Part shown: in pieces, positions 8,239-16,889 of the stretch
Layout: the number at the start of each line of letters is the position of its first letter
Position numbering within the stretch: position 1 is the first letter of the stretch
Source: an uncultured Tateyamaria sp.
GTDB lineage: Bacteria > Pseudomonadota > Alphaproteobacteria > Rhodobacterales > Rhodobacteraceae
Direction of reading: 5' to 3'
Length of the DNA stretch: 64,000 nucleotides
Assembly (NCBI GenBank): GCA_947501275.1
Contig: CANMVD010000004.1
Span: 248,001 to 312,000 of the forward strand
The notes under the pieces: model-generated
Seen by the model: only the letters and a program-made list of their open reading frames with translations
Told to the model about the DNA's origin: nothing
The model's database searches: none
Position numbers and translations under genes: made by a program

Positions 8239-11200
8239 TTACTCAGCTGCGGCAGCTTGCTGAGGTCCTCCAGCCCGGATTACCGACAGCAATTCCTCTC
8301 GTCTTTTGGCAGCCTTGGCCTCGTTTGCCTGCTTGACCGGCCCAAAGCCGCGGATTTGTAGCGGCAGTTCGGCTAGGGCAACTATCGCATCCCGCGTGTT
8401 CGCGTCCAGCATGGGCAGAACCGCGGCCATGTCGGCTTCGTATTGCTTGATCAAAGCGCGCTCCATGCGCCGCTCCTCGGTCCGCCCGAAGGGATCAAGC
8501 GGTGTCCCGCGCAGCCCCTTCAATCTCGCCAGCAGACGGAAGTTACGCATCATGCCTGCCCCGTATTCCTTTTTGAGCGGGCGGCCGTCTGGCCCCTCTT
8601 TGGACAGCATGGGCGGTGCAAGGTGGAACTTCATGGTGAAATCGCCATCGAATTCAGCACGCGCCTTGGCCTCAGTCTCCAGATGCAGGCGGGCCACTTC
8701 ATATTCATCCTTATATGCCAGCAGCTTGTGATAGCCTCGGGCAACAGCCTCGCGCAGGGTTTCACCCTCGATGCGGTCCACCAGTTTGCGATAGCGTTTG
8801 GACAACCGCTTGCCTTGATATTTGACAAGGTGCTGCGCGCGGAACGCGATTTTCTCTTCCAAAGACTTGGGCATTTGCACAACTTTTGGCTCAGCTACCC
8901 GCGCAGCCTCCTGCGGGTGCAACACGGCCCAGCGCCCGATGTCAAAGGCGCGTTGGTTCTTTTCGACGGCAGCGCCGTTCAGATCAATGGCCGCCATGAT
9001 CGCCTCGAGGCTCAAAGGCAGCAGTCCGCGCTGCCAAGCAGCACCAAAAATCATCATGTTCGAAAAGATGCTGTCGCCCATCGTCGCCTTGGCAAGGTCA
9101 GAGGCGTCAAACAGATCAACCCGGTCACGCAAGCGCGCTTCAAGTGCCAATGATAGACGGTCGGTCGGCAGCGCAAATTCGGTATCTCTGGTAAAGTCCC
9201 CGGTAATGATCTCGTGGCTGTTCACCACAGCCCCGGTGCGCCCTGTTTGGGTCAATCCCAGTGTTTTGGCACCTGCACTGACCACCAGATCACCACCAAT
9301 CAATGCGTCGCATTCTCCTGTTGCCACGCGAATTGCACTGATGTCGCCGGGATCGTTGGCCAAGCGGCAGTGGATGTGCACAGCACCGCCCTTTTGCGCC
9401 AGCCCCGCCATCTCCATCATGCCCGCACCCTTGCCGTCGATATGTGCAGCCTGCGCCATGACCGCGCCGATGGTCACAACGCCTGTGCCACCAACGCCGG
9501 TGATCACGACGTTCCATGTATGTTTGATTTCAGGAATGGTGGGCATCGGCAGGTCGGGCAGATCCAATGAGGCTGTCGCCTGCTTTTTTACCTGTGCCCC
9601 TTCCAAGGTCACGAAGGACGGGCAAAACCCTTTGACGCAGGAAAAATCCTTGTTGCAGGACGATTGGTCGATCGCCCGCTTGCGCCCCAATTCGGTTTCT
9701 TTTGGAATGATCGAGACGCAGTTGGATTGCACACCGCAATCCCCGCACCCCTCACAGACATCCGTATTGATAAACACGCGCTTGTCGATATCGGGGAATG
9801 TCCCACGCTTGCGCCGACGTCTCTTTTCAGCCGCACAGGTCTGAACATAAACAATAATCGACACGCCTTCCAGCTTTGCAAAGTCCTGTTGGACAGTTTG
9901 CAAATTGGCTCGTTCGTGCACACCAACACCTGACGGGAAACGCGCGACATCCACGTCTTCCTTATCGTCGTAAACCACCGCGACGTTCTCGCAGCCCATG
10001 GCGCGGACCTCATTCACGATGCGATAAGGATCAAGATCACCATCGTTGCCCTGCCCACCTGTCATCGCCACAGCATCATTGAACAGGATCTTGTAGGTGA
10101 TGTTCGTTCCGGCGGCCAAGGCTGCCCGGATCGCCTGCACGCCTGAGTGGTTATATGTCCCGTCTCCGAGGTTCTGGAACACATGCGCCCGTGTCGAAAA
10201 CGGCGCCTCACCGATCCAGTTTGCACCTTCTGCGCCCATATGGGTGTAGCCCAGCGTTTCGCGGTCCATCCATTGCGCCATGAAGTGACAGCCAATGCCC
10301 GCATAGGCCCGAGACCCGTCTGGCACTTTTGTTGATGAGTTGTGTGGACAGCCCGAACAGAAATAAGGCAAGCGCGCTGCGATCTCTTCGGCATTGTCCG
10401 AGCGGCGCGCTTCATCCAGCGTCAGCAATCCGCCTTGGATACCATCCGTATTGCGCCCCTCATCAATCAGGATCTGGCCCAGCTTGGTCGCAATCTCGAC
10501 CGGGTCCAGAGCCCACTTGGCACTGAACAACTCGGCCCCCTCGCGCATCCCGCCATAAACGCGACGCCCCTGACGGTTGTCAAAGATCGCCTCTTTGATC
10601 TGCACCTCAAGCAGCTTGCGCTTTTCTTCCACAACGACAATCAGATCGAGGCCCTCGGCCCACTCATTGAACCCTTTCATATCCAGCGGCCAGGTCTGGC
10701 CCACCTTGTAGGTGGTCACACCCAAACGCTCCGCTTCCTCAGCGTCGATATTGAGCAGCGACAGCGCATGGACGAGATCAAGCCAGTTCTTGCCCGCCGC
10801 CACGAAACCGATCTTGGCCCCCGGTTTGCCCCACATGCGCCTGTCGATCCCGTTGGCATGGGCAAACGCCTCGGCCGCATGGCGTTTGTAGTCGATCAAC
10901 CGCGCTTCCTGGTCGATCCGGTCATCCACAAGGCGGATGTTCAACCCGCCTTCGGGCATGGCGAAATCGGGCTGAACAAACTTCAAACGATGTGGGTCGC
11001 CATCCACCACGGACGTCACTTCGACCGTGTCTTTCATTGTCTTCAATCCGACCCAAACCCCGGCAAATCGGCTAAGCGCGATGCCATACAGCCCGTAATC
11101 CAGGATCTCCTGCACGCCAGCAGGCGATACCACCGGCATATAGGCGTCGACCATCGCGAATTCGGACTGGTGCAGCACTGTCGAGGATTCACCTGTATGA

Positions 11201-11640
11201 TCATCCCCCATCGCCATGAGCACGCCACCGTTCAGCGACGTGCCCGCCATATTGGCGTGACGCATTACATCACCGGACCTGTCCACGCCCGGCCCCTTGC
11301 CGTACCACAGACCAAACACACCGTCATATTTGCCTTCGCCGCGCAGCTCGGCCTGTTGCGCACCCCAGAGGGCTGTCGCTGCAAGGTCTTCGTTCAAACC
11401 GGATTGAAAGGTCACATCTGCGGCGGCCAATTGCTTGAGCGCCCGCGTCATCTGCATGTCGACCGCCCCAAGGGGAGAGCCGCGATACCCCGTCACATAG
11501 CCTGCAGTGTTCAAACCAACGGCCACATCGCGGGCCTTCTGCATCAGCATCAGACGCACCAAAGCCTGCGTGCCATTCAGCAAGACCGGACTTTTGTCCA
11601 AATCATAACGATCGTTCAGAGAAATCTTCTGCGTGGTCAT
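8239..11640 (-). CDS. Indolepyruvate ferredoxin oxidoreductase, fused alpha-beta form
   Basis: A 1133-residue fusion that oxidatively decarboxylates arylpyruvates from aromatic amino acid breakdown to acyl-CoA, passing electrons to ferredoxin. The order is a PFOR-like pyrimidine-binding region, a thiamine diphosphate region with CSGCPHN near residue 430, a ferredoxin-type block with cysteine clusters CEGCGDCG and CNKDFSC near 625-660, then the gamma domain beginning GVGGTGVVTIG near 713, and a long C-terminal region. The start at 11640 follows a strong AAGGGAGG; an in-frame upstream start lacks this. An inverted repeat lies about 50 bases upstream. The fused architecture is common in alphaproteobacteria. 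Confidence 0.93.
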   Translation of the reverse strand: MTTQKISLNDRYDLDKSPVLLNGTQALVRLMLMQKARDVAVGLNTAGYVTGYRGSPLGAVDMQMTRALKQLAAADVTFQSGLNEDLAATALWGAQQAELRGEGKYDGVFGLWYGKGPGVDRSGDVMRHANMAGTSLNGGVLMAMGDDHTGESSTVLHQSEFAMVDAYMPVVSPAGVQEILDYGLYGIALSRFAGVWVGLKTMKDTVEVTSVVDGDPHRLKFVQPDFAMPEGGLNIRLVDDRIDQEARLIDYKRHAAEAFAHANGIDRRMWGKPGAKIGFVAAGKNWLDLVHALSLLNIDAEEAERLGVTTYKVGQTWPLDMKGFNEWAEGLDLIVVVEEKRKLLEVQIKEAIFDNRQGRRVYGGMREGAELFSAKWALDPVEIATKLGQILIDEGRNTDGIQGGLLTLDEARRSDNAEEIAARLPYFCSGCPHNSSTKVPDGSRAYAGIGCHFMAQWMDRETLGYTHMGAEGANWIGEAPFSTRAHVFQNLGDGTYNHSGVQAIRAALAAGTNITYKILFNDAVAMTGGQGNDGDLDPYRIVNEVRAMGCENVAVVYDDKEDVDVARFPSGVGVHERANLQTVQQDFAKLEGVSIIVYVQTCAAEKRRRRKRGTFPDIDKRVFINTDVCEGCGDCGVQSNCVSIIPKETELGRKRAIDQSSCNKDFSCVKGFCPSFVTLEGAQVKKQATASLDLPDLPMPTIPEIKHTWNVVITGVGGTGVVTIGAVMAQAAHIDGKGAGMMEMAGLAQKGGAVHIHCRLANDPGDISAIRVATGECDALIGGDLVVSAGAKTLGLTQTGRTGAVVNSHEIITGDFTRDTEFALPTDRLSLALEARLRDRVDLFDASDLAKATMGDSIFSNMMIFGAAWQRGLLPLSLEAIMAAIDLNGAAVEKNQRAFDIGRWAVLHPQEAARVAEPKVVQMPKSLEEKIAFRAQHLVKYQGKRLSKRYRKLVDRIEGETLREAVARGYHKLLAYKDEYEVARLHLETEAKARAEFDGDFTMKFHLAPPMLSKEGPDGRPLKKEYGAGMMRNFRLLARLKGLRGTPLDPFGRTEERRMERALIKQYEADMAAVLPMLDANTRDAIVALAELPLQIRGFGPVKQANEAKAAKRREELLSVIRAGGPQQAAAAE

Positions 11641-11690
11641 CTGACGGCCTCCCTTGCCACCTGAGTGTTGCACAGATTTTTTGGAAAAAT

Positions 11691-11709
11691 AGGTCAAATA
11701 TGCTGACCT
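11691..11709. promoter_or_regulatory. Inverted repeat upstream of the indolepyruvate oxidoreductase gene
   Basis: AGGTCA (11691-11696) and TGACCT (11704-11709) form perfect 6-bp arms with a 7-base spacer, about 50 bases upstream of the start at 11640 in a divergent promoter region. It is a candidate operator for a dimeric repressor; the regulator is unknown. Confidence 0.4.
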
Positions 11710-11856
11710 GTCAAAATATTTCCGATCACAGTTTGCTCAGGCCGGTCTGACAGTATGGAAAACCATACCCCCCTCAGAGCGAATAGAGACCGCCCCCGCC
11801 GGGTTACCCTCGTGAACCACACTTCACGATCCGCTCAAACCCACGGAGACATACAG

Positions 11857-12729
11857 ATGCCAGATACAGACCCCAAAGACGCAGATAGCAAAACCACCGG
11901 CGCCCCAAACACTGGCACTGACGACATTATGGACCTGTTTGCCGATGACCCTGAGTTTCAGGAGATCAGCGCCATGGGCAACGACAGAAAAAAGCTCCAG
12001 ATGGCAATCTACAAAAAGAACCGGGACAAGACCGCAGCGCAACTCGTAAAAACAGTCTACTACTCCAAGAGCATTTTCAGCAAAGAGTACGAGAACGATT
12101 GGATCCTTCCCGCTAACGGCGGCACCATGACCAAAACCTCATGCTTTAGTAAGCCCAAAGCACCGGGCCAATGGTACAAGACGGATTTGGCTGGGTATGG
12201 GTATCCCGGTTCGGTGCAGGGCTGGAAAATGCATGTCGGCTGCCACCCGCTGGATATGATCTCCTTTTTCGTAACTTTGGCGCCTGTGCTGAACAGGAAC
12301 AAAATTATGCACAAGTTCCTGAGCTTTGCCACGATGTACGGGCATGACGTTGGACATCAGGTCCAATACAAGCAAGGCGAAGGCAAGACCTGCGTCATTT
12401 ACCCGGATGACCCCAAACATCTGGTAGAAATCGTCAACATGGTGGACGCCGAGATTGTCCGCGCCAATGCAAAATACATGGCGGACACGTCTGGGCAGCT
12501 TGGACCCGCCTTTCGGCCCTACCCCGGCGGCGTGCCCGGCACGATGAGTGTGGGGCGCACCGGGTTTATCGGAGTGCGCTATGGTGGGTTCGTTGGCCCG
12601 TTGCCGGACAAAAGCAAGCTTTTCAACGCCCGCAAGTTCAAGGTGCAGGATGATACCAGAGGGGTGCACCCCTACCCCGACTTCATCACCACCGTTCCCT
12701 CGGAGATTTTGCAGATCAAGGGCCGCTGA
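11857..12729 (+). CDS. Stand-alone phospho-Ser/Thr lyase-like protein (LanKC/RamC N-terminal-like)
   Basis: A 290-residue soluble protein. Residues 1-45 are polar and acidic. Residues 78-245 carry, in order, ENDWILPANGG, GWKMHV (residues 122-127), MHKF (151-154), GKTCVIYPDD (176-185), a GPAFRPYPGG segment (216-225) and VRYGGF (240-245). I recall this series from the N-terminal lyase-like domain of class III lanthionine synthetases (RamC/LanKC), related to the OspF/SpvC phosphothreonine lyases. H126 and K153 fit the acid/base pair. No kinase, cyclase domain or precursor peptide is nearby. Start chosen at 11857 (GGAG before it). The fold is inferred; substrate unknown. Confidence 0.6.
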   Translation: MPDTDPKDADSKTTGAPNTGTDDIMDLFADDPEFQEISAMGNDRKKLQMAIYKKNRDKTAAQLVKTVYYSKSIFSKEYENDWILPANGGTMTKTSCFSKPKAPGQWYKTDLAGYGYPGSVQGWKMHVGCHPLDMISFFVTLAPVLNRNKIMHKFLSFATMYGHDVGHQVQYKQGEGKTCVIYPDDPKHLVEIVNMVDAEIVRANAKYMADTSGQLGPAFRPYPGGVPGTMSVGRTGFIGVRYGGFVGPLPDKSKLFNARKFKVQDDTRGVHPYPDFITTVPSEILQIKGR

Positions 12730-12820
12730 GGCGCGCCGACCGCAGGGTCACGCGTATATTTGTTGGATTGGACGGCGGATCGAGGTTGAGGCGGACGCGC
12801 ATTCGCGTAGAGTGCGCGCG

Positions 12821-13726
12821 ATGGATTGGGACAAGTTACGCATATTCCACGCAGTTGCCGACGCAGGCAGCCTGACCCACGCAGGGGACAGGCTGAACCT
12901 GAGCCAATCTGCTGTCTCGCGGCAAATCCGCGGGCTTGAGGAATCACTCAACGCGACTCTTTTTCACCGTCATGCGCGCGGTCTGATCCTGACCGAACAA
13001 GGCGAATTGCTGTTTGACGCGACAGTGGCGATGAACAAACGTCTTGATGCCGCCTCAGCGCGAATCCGCGACAGCGAAGAAGAAGTGTTCGGCGATTTGC
13101 GCGTCACAACCACTATCGGCTTTGGCACACTTTGGCTGGCCCCGCGTCTGGCCAAGCTCTATGACCAATACCCGGACTTGCGAGTGGACCTGATGCTGGA
13201 AGAACGCGTGCTTGACCTGCCCATGCGCGAAGCTGACGTGGCCATCCGGATGAAAGAGCCAAGCCAGGCCGACCTGATCCGCAAGCGGCTCATGACGGTA
13301 AAGATGCAGGTTTTTGCAACACAGGACTATCTTGACAGCAATGGGATGCCTGAAACTGCCGAAGACCTGTCCGAACACCGCCTCATCTGCCAGAATGTGA
13401 ACTCGGCTCAAGTCGGCGCCAGCGCCAGCCTTGTGCAAAACCTGCTGACCCATGATGTGAAGTCTCTGTTGACCGTGAACAACTACTTTGGTGTGCTTCA
13501 GGGCGTCTTGCAAAACCTTGGATTGGGTGTTTTGCCCGACTATGTGAGCCAGGACGAACCCCGTCTCGTGCGGGTGCTGCCGGATATTGAGTCGGCAGAC
13601 GTGCCTGTTTTTCTGGCGTATCCGGAAGAGTTGCGGCAGTCTCAGCGGATTGCCGCCTTCCGGGATTTCGTACAGGACGAAATTATTGCCTACCGTAAGG
13701 GCTTGAGAGACAAGCAAAACTCGTGA
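12821..13726 (+). CDS. LysR-family transcriptional regulator
   Basis: A 301-residue regulator with an N-terminal winged helix-turn-helix (AGSLTHAGDRLNLSQSAVSR, about residues 14-33) and a C-terminal periplasmic-binding-type effector domain. The ATG at 12821 gives the canonical N-terminus MDWDKLRIFHAV; the open frame extends 273 bases upstream into the preceding gene but that part is not protein-like. The downstream neighbour is a small-RNA candidate, so the target is not evident from context. A perfect palindrome at 13739-13755 just after the stop could be a binding site. Confidence 0.92.
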   Translation: MDWDKLRIFHAVADAGSLTHAGDRLNLSQSAVSRQIRGLEESLNATLFHRHARGLILTEQGELLFDATVAMNKRLDAASARIRDSEEEVFGDLRVTTTIGFGTLWLAPRLAKLYDQYPDLRVDLMLEERVLDLPMREADVAIRMKEPSQADLIRKRLMTVKMQVFATQDYLDSNGMPETAEDLSEHRLICQNVNSAQVGASASLVQNLLTHDVKSLLTVNNYFGVLQGVLQNLGLGVLPDYVSQDEPRLVRVLPDIESADVPVFLAYPEELRQSQRIAAFRDFVQDEIIAYRKGLRDKQNS

Positions 13727-13738
13727 AATTCGAGTAGC

Positions 13739-13755
13739 TATGCGAAAAACGCATA
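13739..13755. promoter_or_regulatory. Perfect inverted repeat after the LysR gene
   Basis: TATGCG (13739-13744), AAAAA, CGCATA (13750-13755). It lies 13 bases after the LysR stop and about 33 bases before the -35 of the small-RNA candidate. It could be a regulator site or a short hairpin without a T-run. Confidence 0.35.
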
Positions 13756-13821
13756 TCGGCTTTGCTCTGTAAATCGTTGCCTGCGTCTTGATTGGGCAAA
13801 TGTGCACAACTATTTCGCATC

Positions 13822-13897
13822 ATGAAGACACGACGCTCAGCGCGTCATCTTCACCTCCCTGTTGGACTTGGCCGAGCTCTGCTCGGCCATTTTTTTT
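13822..13897 (+). ncRNA. Candidate trans-acting small RNA with CCTCCC linker
   Basis: About 75 bases with the layout of a bacterial sRNA. A 5' hairpin has an outer stem TGAAGA/TCTTCA (13823-13828 with 13848-13853) and an inner stem GACGC/GCGTC (13832-13836 with 13842-13846). A single-stranded linker holds ACCTCCC (13853-13859), complementary to Shine-Dalgarno sequences. A strong intrinsic terminator follows. A plausible promoter lies upstream: TTGATT at 13788-13793, 17 bases, TATTTC at 13811-13816. No convincing protein is encoded. Anti-Shine-Dalgarno motifs like this occur in known alphaproteobacterial sRNA families. Ends are estimates. Confidence 0.6.
13870..13897 (+). terminator. Strong rho-independent terminator
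   Basis: A perfect 8-bp stem GGCCGAGC/GCTCGGCC (13870-13877 with 13881-13888), a 3-base loop, then one A and a run of eight T (13890-13897). It is the clearest intrinsic terminator I found in the window and ends the small-RNA candidate, not a protein gene. Confidence 0.9.
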
Positions 13898-14019
13898 GCG
13901 CAAAGCCCAAGCTGCGCAAACCACATCCCCCTCTGTCAAAGCCAAACGTGCCCTTGCCAAAAACAGGCATTCAGGCACAGGGTGCAAAAAACTGCTTAAG
14001 AAACGGGGGACAGTCTGCG

Positions 14020-16317
14020 ATGGCTTTGGGTCGACACACTTGGGGGCGCTTCAGTGTGCTGATCGCAGCGCTCTTACTTTGGCTTGTGCCCATGTTCGCG
14101 CAGGCACAATCGCTTGTGCCATCAACATCATCCGAACCTGCCCCGGTCACGCTTCCCGACCCACTCACAGAAGAAGCAGCAAATGCGTTGATGTCGCGGC
14201 TCAGCGATGCGGAGGTGCGTGCGCTGTTGCTTGAGCAGTTGAACGCACGGGCAACCGAGGCATCGGACACCACAGAAGGCGACGTACGAGCCTTTGTGCA
14301 CCACGCCACGACTGGCGCGTTTGAACAGATCACGATCGCCCTGCAACGATTACCCATCCTGTTCAGTGAACAGGCGCGCGCCTTCAACAATTTCGGCACA
14401 TTTGTGGGTACCAACGGGTTGATCTCGCTGGCAGGTTTTTTCGTGCTGGTCCTGATTGGGGCCTTTGCCATTGAACTCATTTTTCGCCGGGTCGTGCGCG
14501 GCTGGTTGGTGTTGCCACCGAAATCCGACGATCAAGTGGGCATACGCGCCGCGACAGTGCCCCTGGTTAAACGGCTCATAGGCGAAATCGGCGCAGTTGT
14601 CGTCTTCATGGTTGCAGCCAATCTGATCACACGGTTTGTTGTGCCTCCTTATTATCACCCGTTCATTTCGCTTGTCGGACCGTGGTTGATCGGCTTGCCG
14701 CGGATGACGATGGCTGTGGGTCGCTTTTTCATGGCGCCCAACGCACCGGATTACCGAATTGTCACGGCGTCGGATGCAACCGCCAAAGCCATCGTTTTTC
14801 ATATGTTCTGGCTGGGCATGGTGATTGGCTTTGGGCAGGTCATCGTGCCTTTCAACTTTGCCAATGGCGTGCCCATGGGAGAGACGCGCATCGGTGCGTG
14901 GATCAACTTTGTGGTGCACTTCTATGTCGCCGTCCTGTTCTGGCGCTACCGCTCGGAATCCGTTGAGATGATGCGCGGCGGGTATGCAGATCTTAGCCCC
15001 GCGGAAGAATGGATTGCACGCGCCTATCCCTATTTTGGGATCCTCGTCGCCTTTGTGACGTGGTGGGTGGTGAACATCGTCGTCAGCTATGGAAATTTCA
15101 ACCTGTTGAATGGTGTGCCGCAATACAAAACCATGGCCTTGCTGACCTTTGCCCCGGCCATGGACACAGCCATTCGCGGACTTGTACGCCATCTGGCACC
15201 GCCCATGACGGGTGAAGGGCCGGTTGCAGAGCGTGCGCATATCTCGACATTGCGCTCCTATATCCGGATCGGGCGCGTCGTGGTGTTTGGCATCGTACTG
15301 CTGGCTGTTGCCTCATTCTGGGGTATGACTGCGACGGGCCTTGCCACCGCAGGCGTGGGCGAACGCGTCGCTGCGGCCCTGATCGAATTCCTGATGATCC
15401 TGTCTGTGGGCTATCTGGTTTACGAAGTGGTCTCGCTTTTCATCAATCGCAAGCTCGCTGCCGAACAGACGGCGGCCGGGTACAACCCGGAGGAAGACGA
15501 GATCGGCGGCGAAGGCGGCGGCGCAGGTGGCTCGCGCCTGTCGACAGTGCTGCCGCTGATCCTCGGGATCAGCCGGGTTGCGATCATCGTGGTGTTCCTG
15601 TTGCTTGGCCTTGGCAATATTGGGGTCGATACGACGCCGCTTCTCGCAGGTGCCGGTATCGTAGGTCTGGCCATCGGCTTTGGCGCGCAAAAGCTGGTCA
15701 CCGATGTGGTGTCGGGGATGTTCTTTCTGATCGATGATGCCTTCCGCACCGGTGAATATGTCGAAGTCGAAGGGACAATGGGGACGGTCGAAAAAATCTC
15801 GATCCGCTCCATGCAACTGCGCCACCACAAGGGACCGGTGCACACCCTGCCCTATGGCGAGATTCCCAAGATCACCAATTTCTCGCGCGATTGGGTGATC
15901 ATGAAACTGCGCTTTACCGTGCCGTTTGGGACGGACCCCGAAAAGGTGCGCAAAATCTTCAAGAATATCGGCAAGGACATGATGCAGGTCGAGTTGTACA
16001 AGGATGACTTCCTGCAGCCGTTCAAATCGCAAGGCGTGTTCGAATTTGATGATGTAGGGATCGTCATCCGGGGCAAGTTCATGGCCAAGCCGGGCACCCA
16101 ATTCACGCTGCGCAAGGAAATCTACAATCGCGTCAACCAAGCGTTCGAGGAAAACGGCATCGAATTCGCCCGCCGTGAAGTGCGTGTTGCCATTCCCGGG
16201 CTCGACGACCACGAGGATCTGACCGAAGACCAGAAAACTGCCGTCGCCGCGGCAGCGACGCAAGCTGCACAAGAGATGGCCGAGCAAGGCCCCCCCACAG
16301 ACAAACCCGGCAACTAA
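14020..16317 (+). CDS. Large mechanosensitive ion channel (MscS family)
   Basis: A 765-residue inner-membrane protein with a signal peptide (cut near AQAQS), a periplasmic or extended N-terminal domain, multiple transmembrane helices, and a C-terminal MscS core. The pore helix and following barrel read GLAIGFGAQKLVTDVVSG, then IDDAFRTGEYVEVEG and LPYGEIPKITNFSRDW. It releases solutes on hypo-osmotic shock and is the MscK/YbdG-like long type. The ATG at 14020 is chosen because it begins a proper signal peptide; the open frame runs farther upstream through the small-RNA region, which is not protein-like. The C-terminus is alanine-rich and soluble. Confidence 0.9.
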   Translation: MALGRHTWGRFSVLIAALLLWLVPMFAQAQSLVPSTSSEPAPVTLPDPLTEEAANALMSRLSDAEVRALLLEQLNARATEASDTTEGDVRAFVHHATTGAFEQITIALQRLPILFSEQARAFNNFGTFVGTNGLISLAGFFVLVLIGAFAIELIFRRVVRGWLVLPPKSDDQVGIRAATVPLVKRLIGEIGAVVVFMVAANLITRFVVPPYYHPFISLVGPWLIGLPRMTMAVGRFFMAPNAPDYRIVTASDATAKAIVFHMFWLGMVIGFGQVIVPFNFANGVPMGETRIGAWINFVVHFYVAVLFWRYRSESVEMMRGGYADLSPAEEWIARAYPYFGILVAFVTWWVVNIVVSYGNFNLLNGVPQYKTMALLTFAPAMDTAIRGLVRHLAPPMTGEGPVAERAHISTLRSYIRIGRVVVFGIVLLAVASFWGMTATGLATAGVGERVAAALIEFLMILSVGYLVYEVVSLFINRKLAAEQTAAGYNPEEDEIGGEGGGAGGSRLSTVLPLILGISRVAIIVVFLLLGLGNIGVDTTPLLAGAGIVGLAIGFGAQKLVTDVVSGMFFLIDDAFRTGEYVEVEGTMGTVEKISIRSMQLRHHKGPVHTLPYGEIPKITNFSRDWVIMKLRFTVPFGTDPEKVRKIFKNIGKDMMQVELYKDDFLQPFKSQGVFEFDDVGIVIRGKFMAKPGTQFTLRKEIYNRVNQAFEENGIEFARREVRVAIPGLDDHEDLTEDQKTAVAAAATQAAQEMAEQGPPTDKPGN

Positions 16318-16398
16318 CCGCGCAAAACGTGGTCGCTAATACATCCACGCGTCGCCTCGCTGCGTAGACTTTTCACACCGCTGAAAAGGACCGTCGAC

Positions 16399-16797
16399 AT
16401 GGCATCACCGATCTGGACTATCACCGCAACAACCGTTGCGCTGGTTTTCACCGCCCCTCTCGCGATGGCTGAGCTGACAGTTGCTGACCGTCAGACCATC
16501 TCTACCCAGAATGGCCTGCGTGTTGTGTCTTCTGACGGCGCCGTCATAGGGCTGACGGACGGCGTGTCGTTTCAAAAGGATCGCACACGTCTCTACCTGC
16601 TTGCCCGCGGCGGGTCGATTTTCAGGATTGGTGGCGGCGGCAAGGACATCGTCGTGACAACCTATACCGACACGCTCAGCTTGCGCGGGTCTGATATTGT
16701 TCTGAATGCAGACAAGCAACGCGTGCGCAACAAAGCCAACGGATCCTTCACCGATGACAGCGCCCCGTTCGAAATCCTGTTGTTGGATCGGCGTTAA
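16399..16797 (+). CDS. Small secreted protein, PRC-barrel-like, paralogue 1
   Basis: A 132-residue protein with a signal peptide (cut near AMAEL) and a single beta-rich domain. The segment VVSSDGAVIGLTDG resembles a PRC-barrel repeat. It is clearly homologous to the next gene, sharing the ELT start of the mature protein, the SSDG..IGL block, a G-K-D-(I/V)-V block and a terminal RR. AAAAGGA precedes the start. The function is unknown; probably a periplasmic protein. The tandem arrangement suggests local duplication. Confidence 0.75.
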   Translation: MASPIWTITATTVALVFTAPLAMAELTVADRQTISTQNGLRVVSSDGAVIGLTDGVSFQKDRTRLYLLARGGSIFRIGGGGKDIVVTTYTDTLSLRGSDIVLNADKQRVRNKANGSFTDDSAPFEILLLDRR

Positions 16798-16889
16798 ACC
16801 GCCGATCGCGCGCAGGGCAATGTATGCGCATCCGACTAAAATTCCGACCCAAGGGGTTAACCGTTCATAGCAACCCGAAAGGACTTACC

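Noticed and set aside
10342-11664. Long plus-strand open frame (440 codons) opposite the indolepyruvate oxidoreductase gene
   Set aside because: It lies wholly inside a highly conserved gene, with composition of an antisense reading, no domain motif and no start signal.
12548-12820. Possible longer N-terminus of the LysR regulator
   Set aside because: The extra 91 codons run through the end of the preceding gene; the family start MDWDKLRIFHAV follows at 12821.
13792-14019. N-terminal extension of the MscS protein across the small-RNA region
   Set aside because: The stretch would be read through a strong terminator and gives a basic, low-complexity sequence before a clear signal peptide at 14020.
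14350-15240. Minus-strand open frame (296 codons) opposite the MscS gene
   Set aside because: Antisense shadow rich in His, Arg and Gln; no motif, and the sense strand is a recognised channel.
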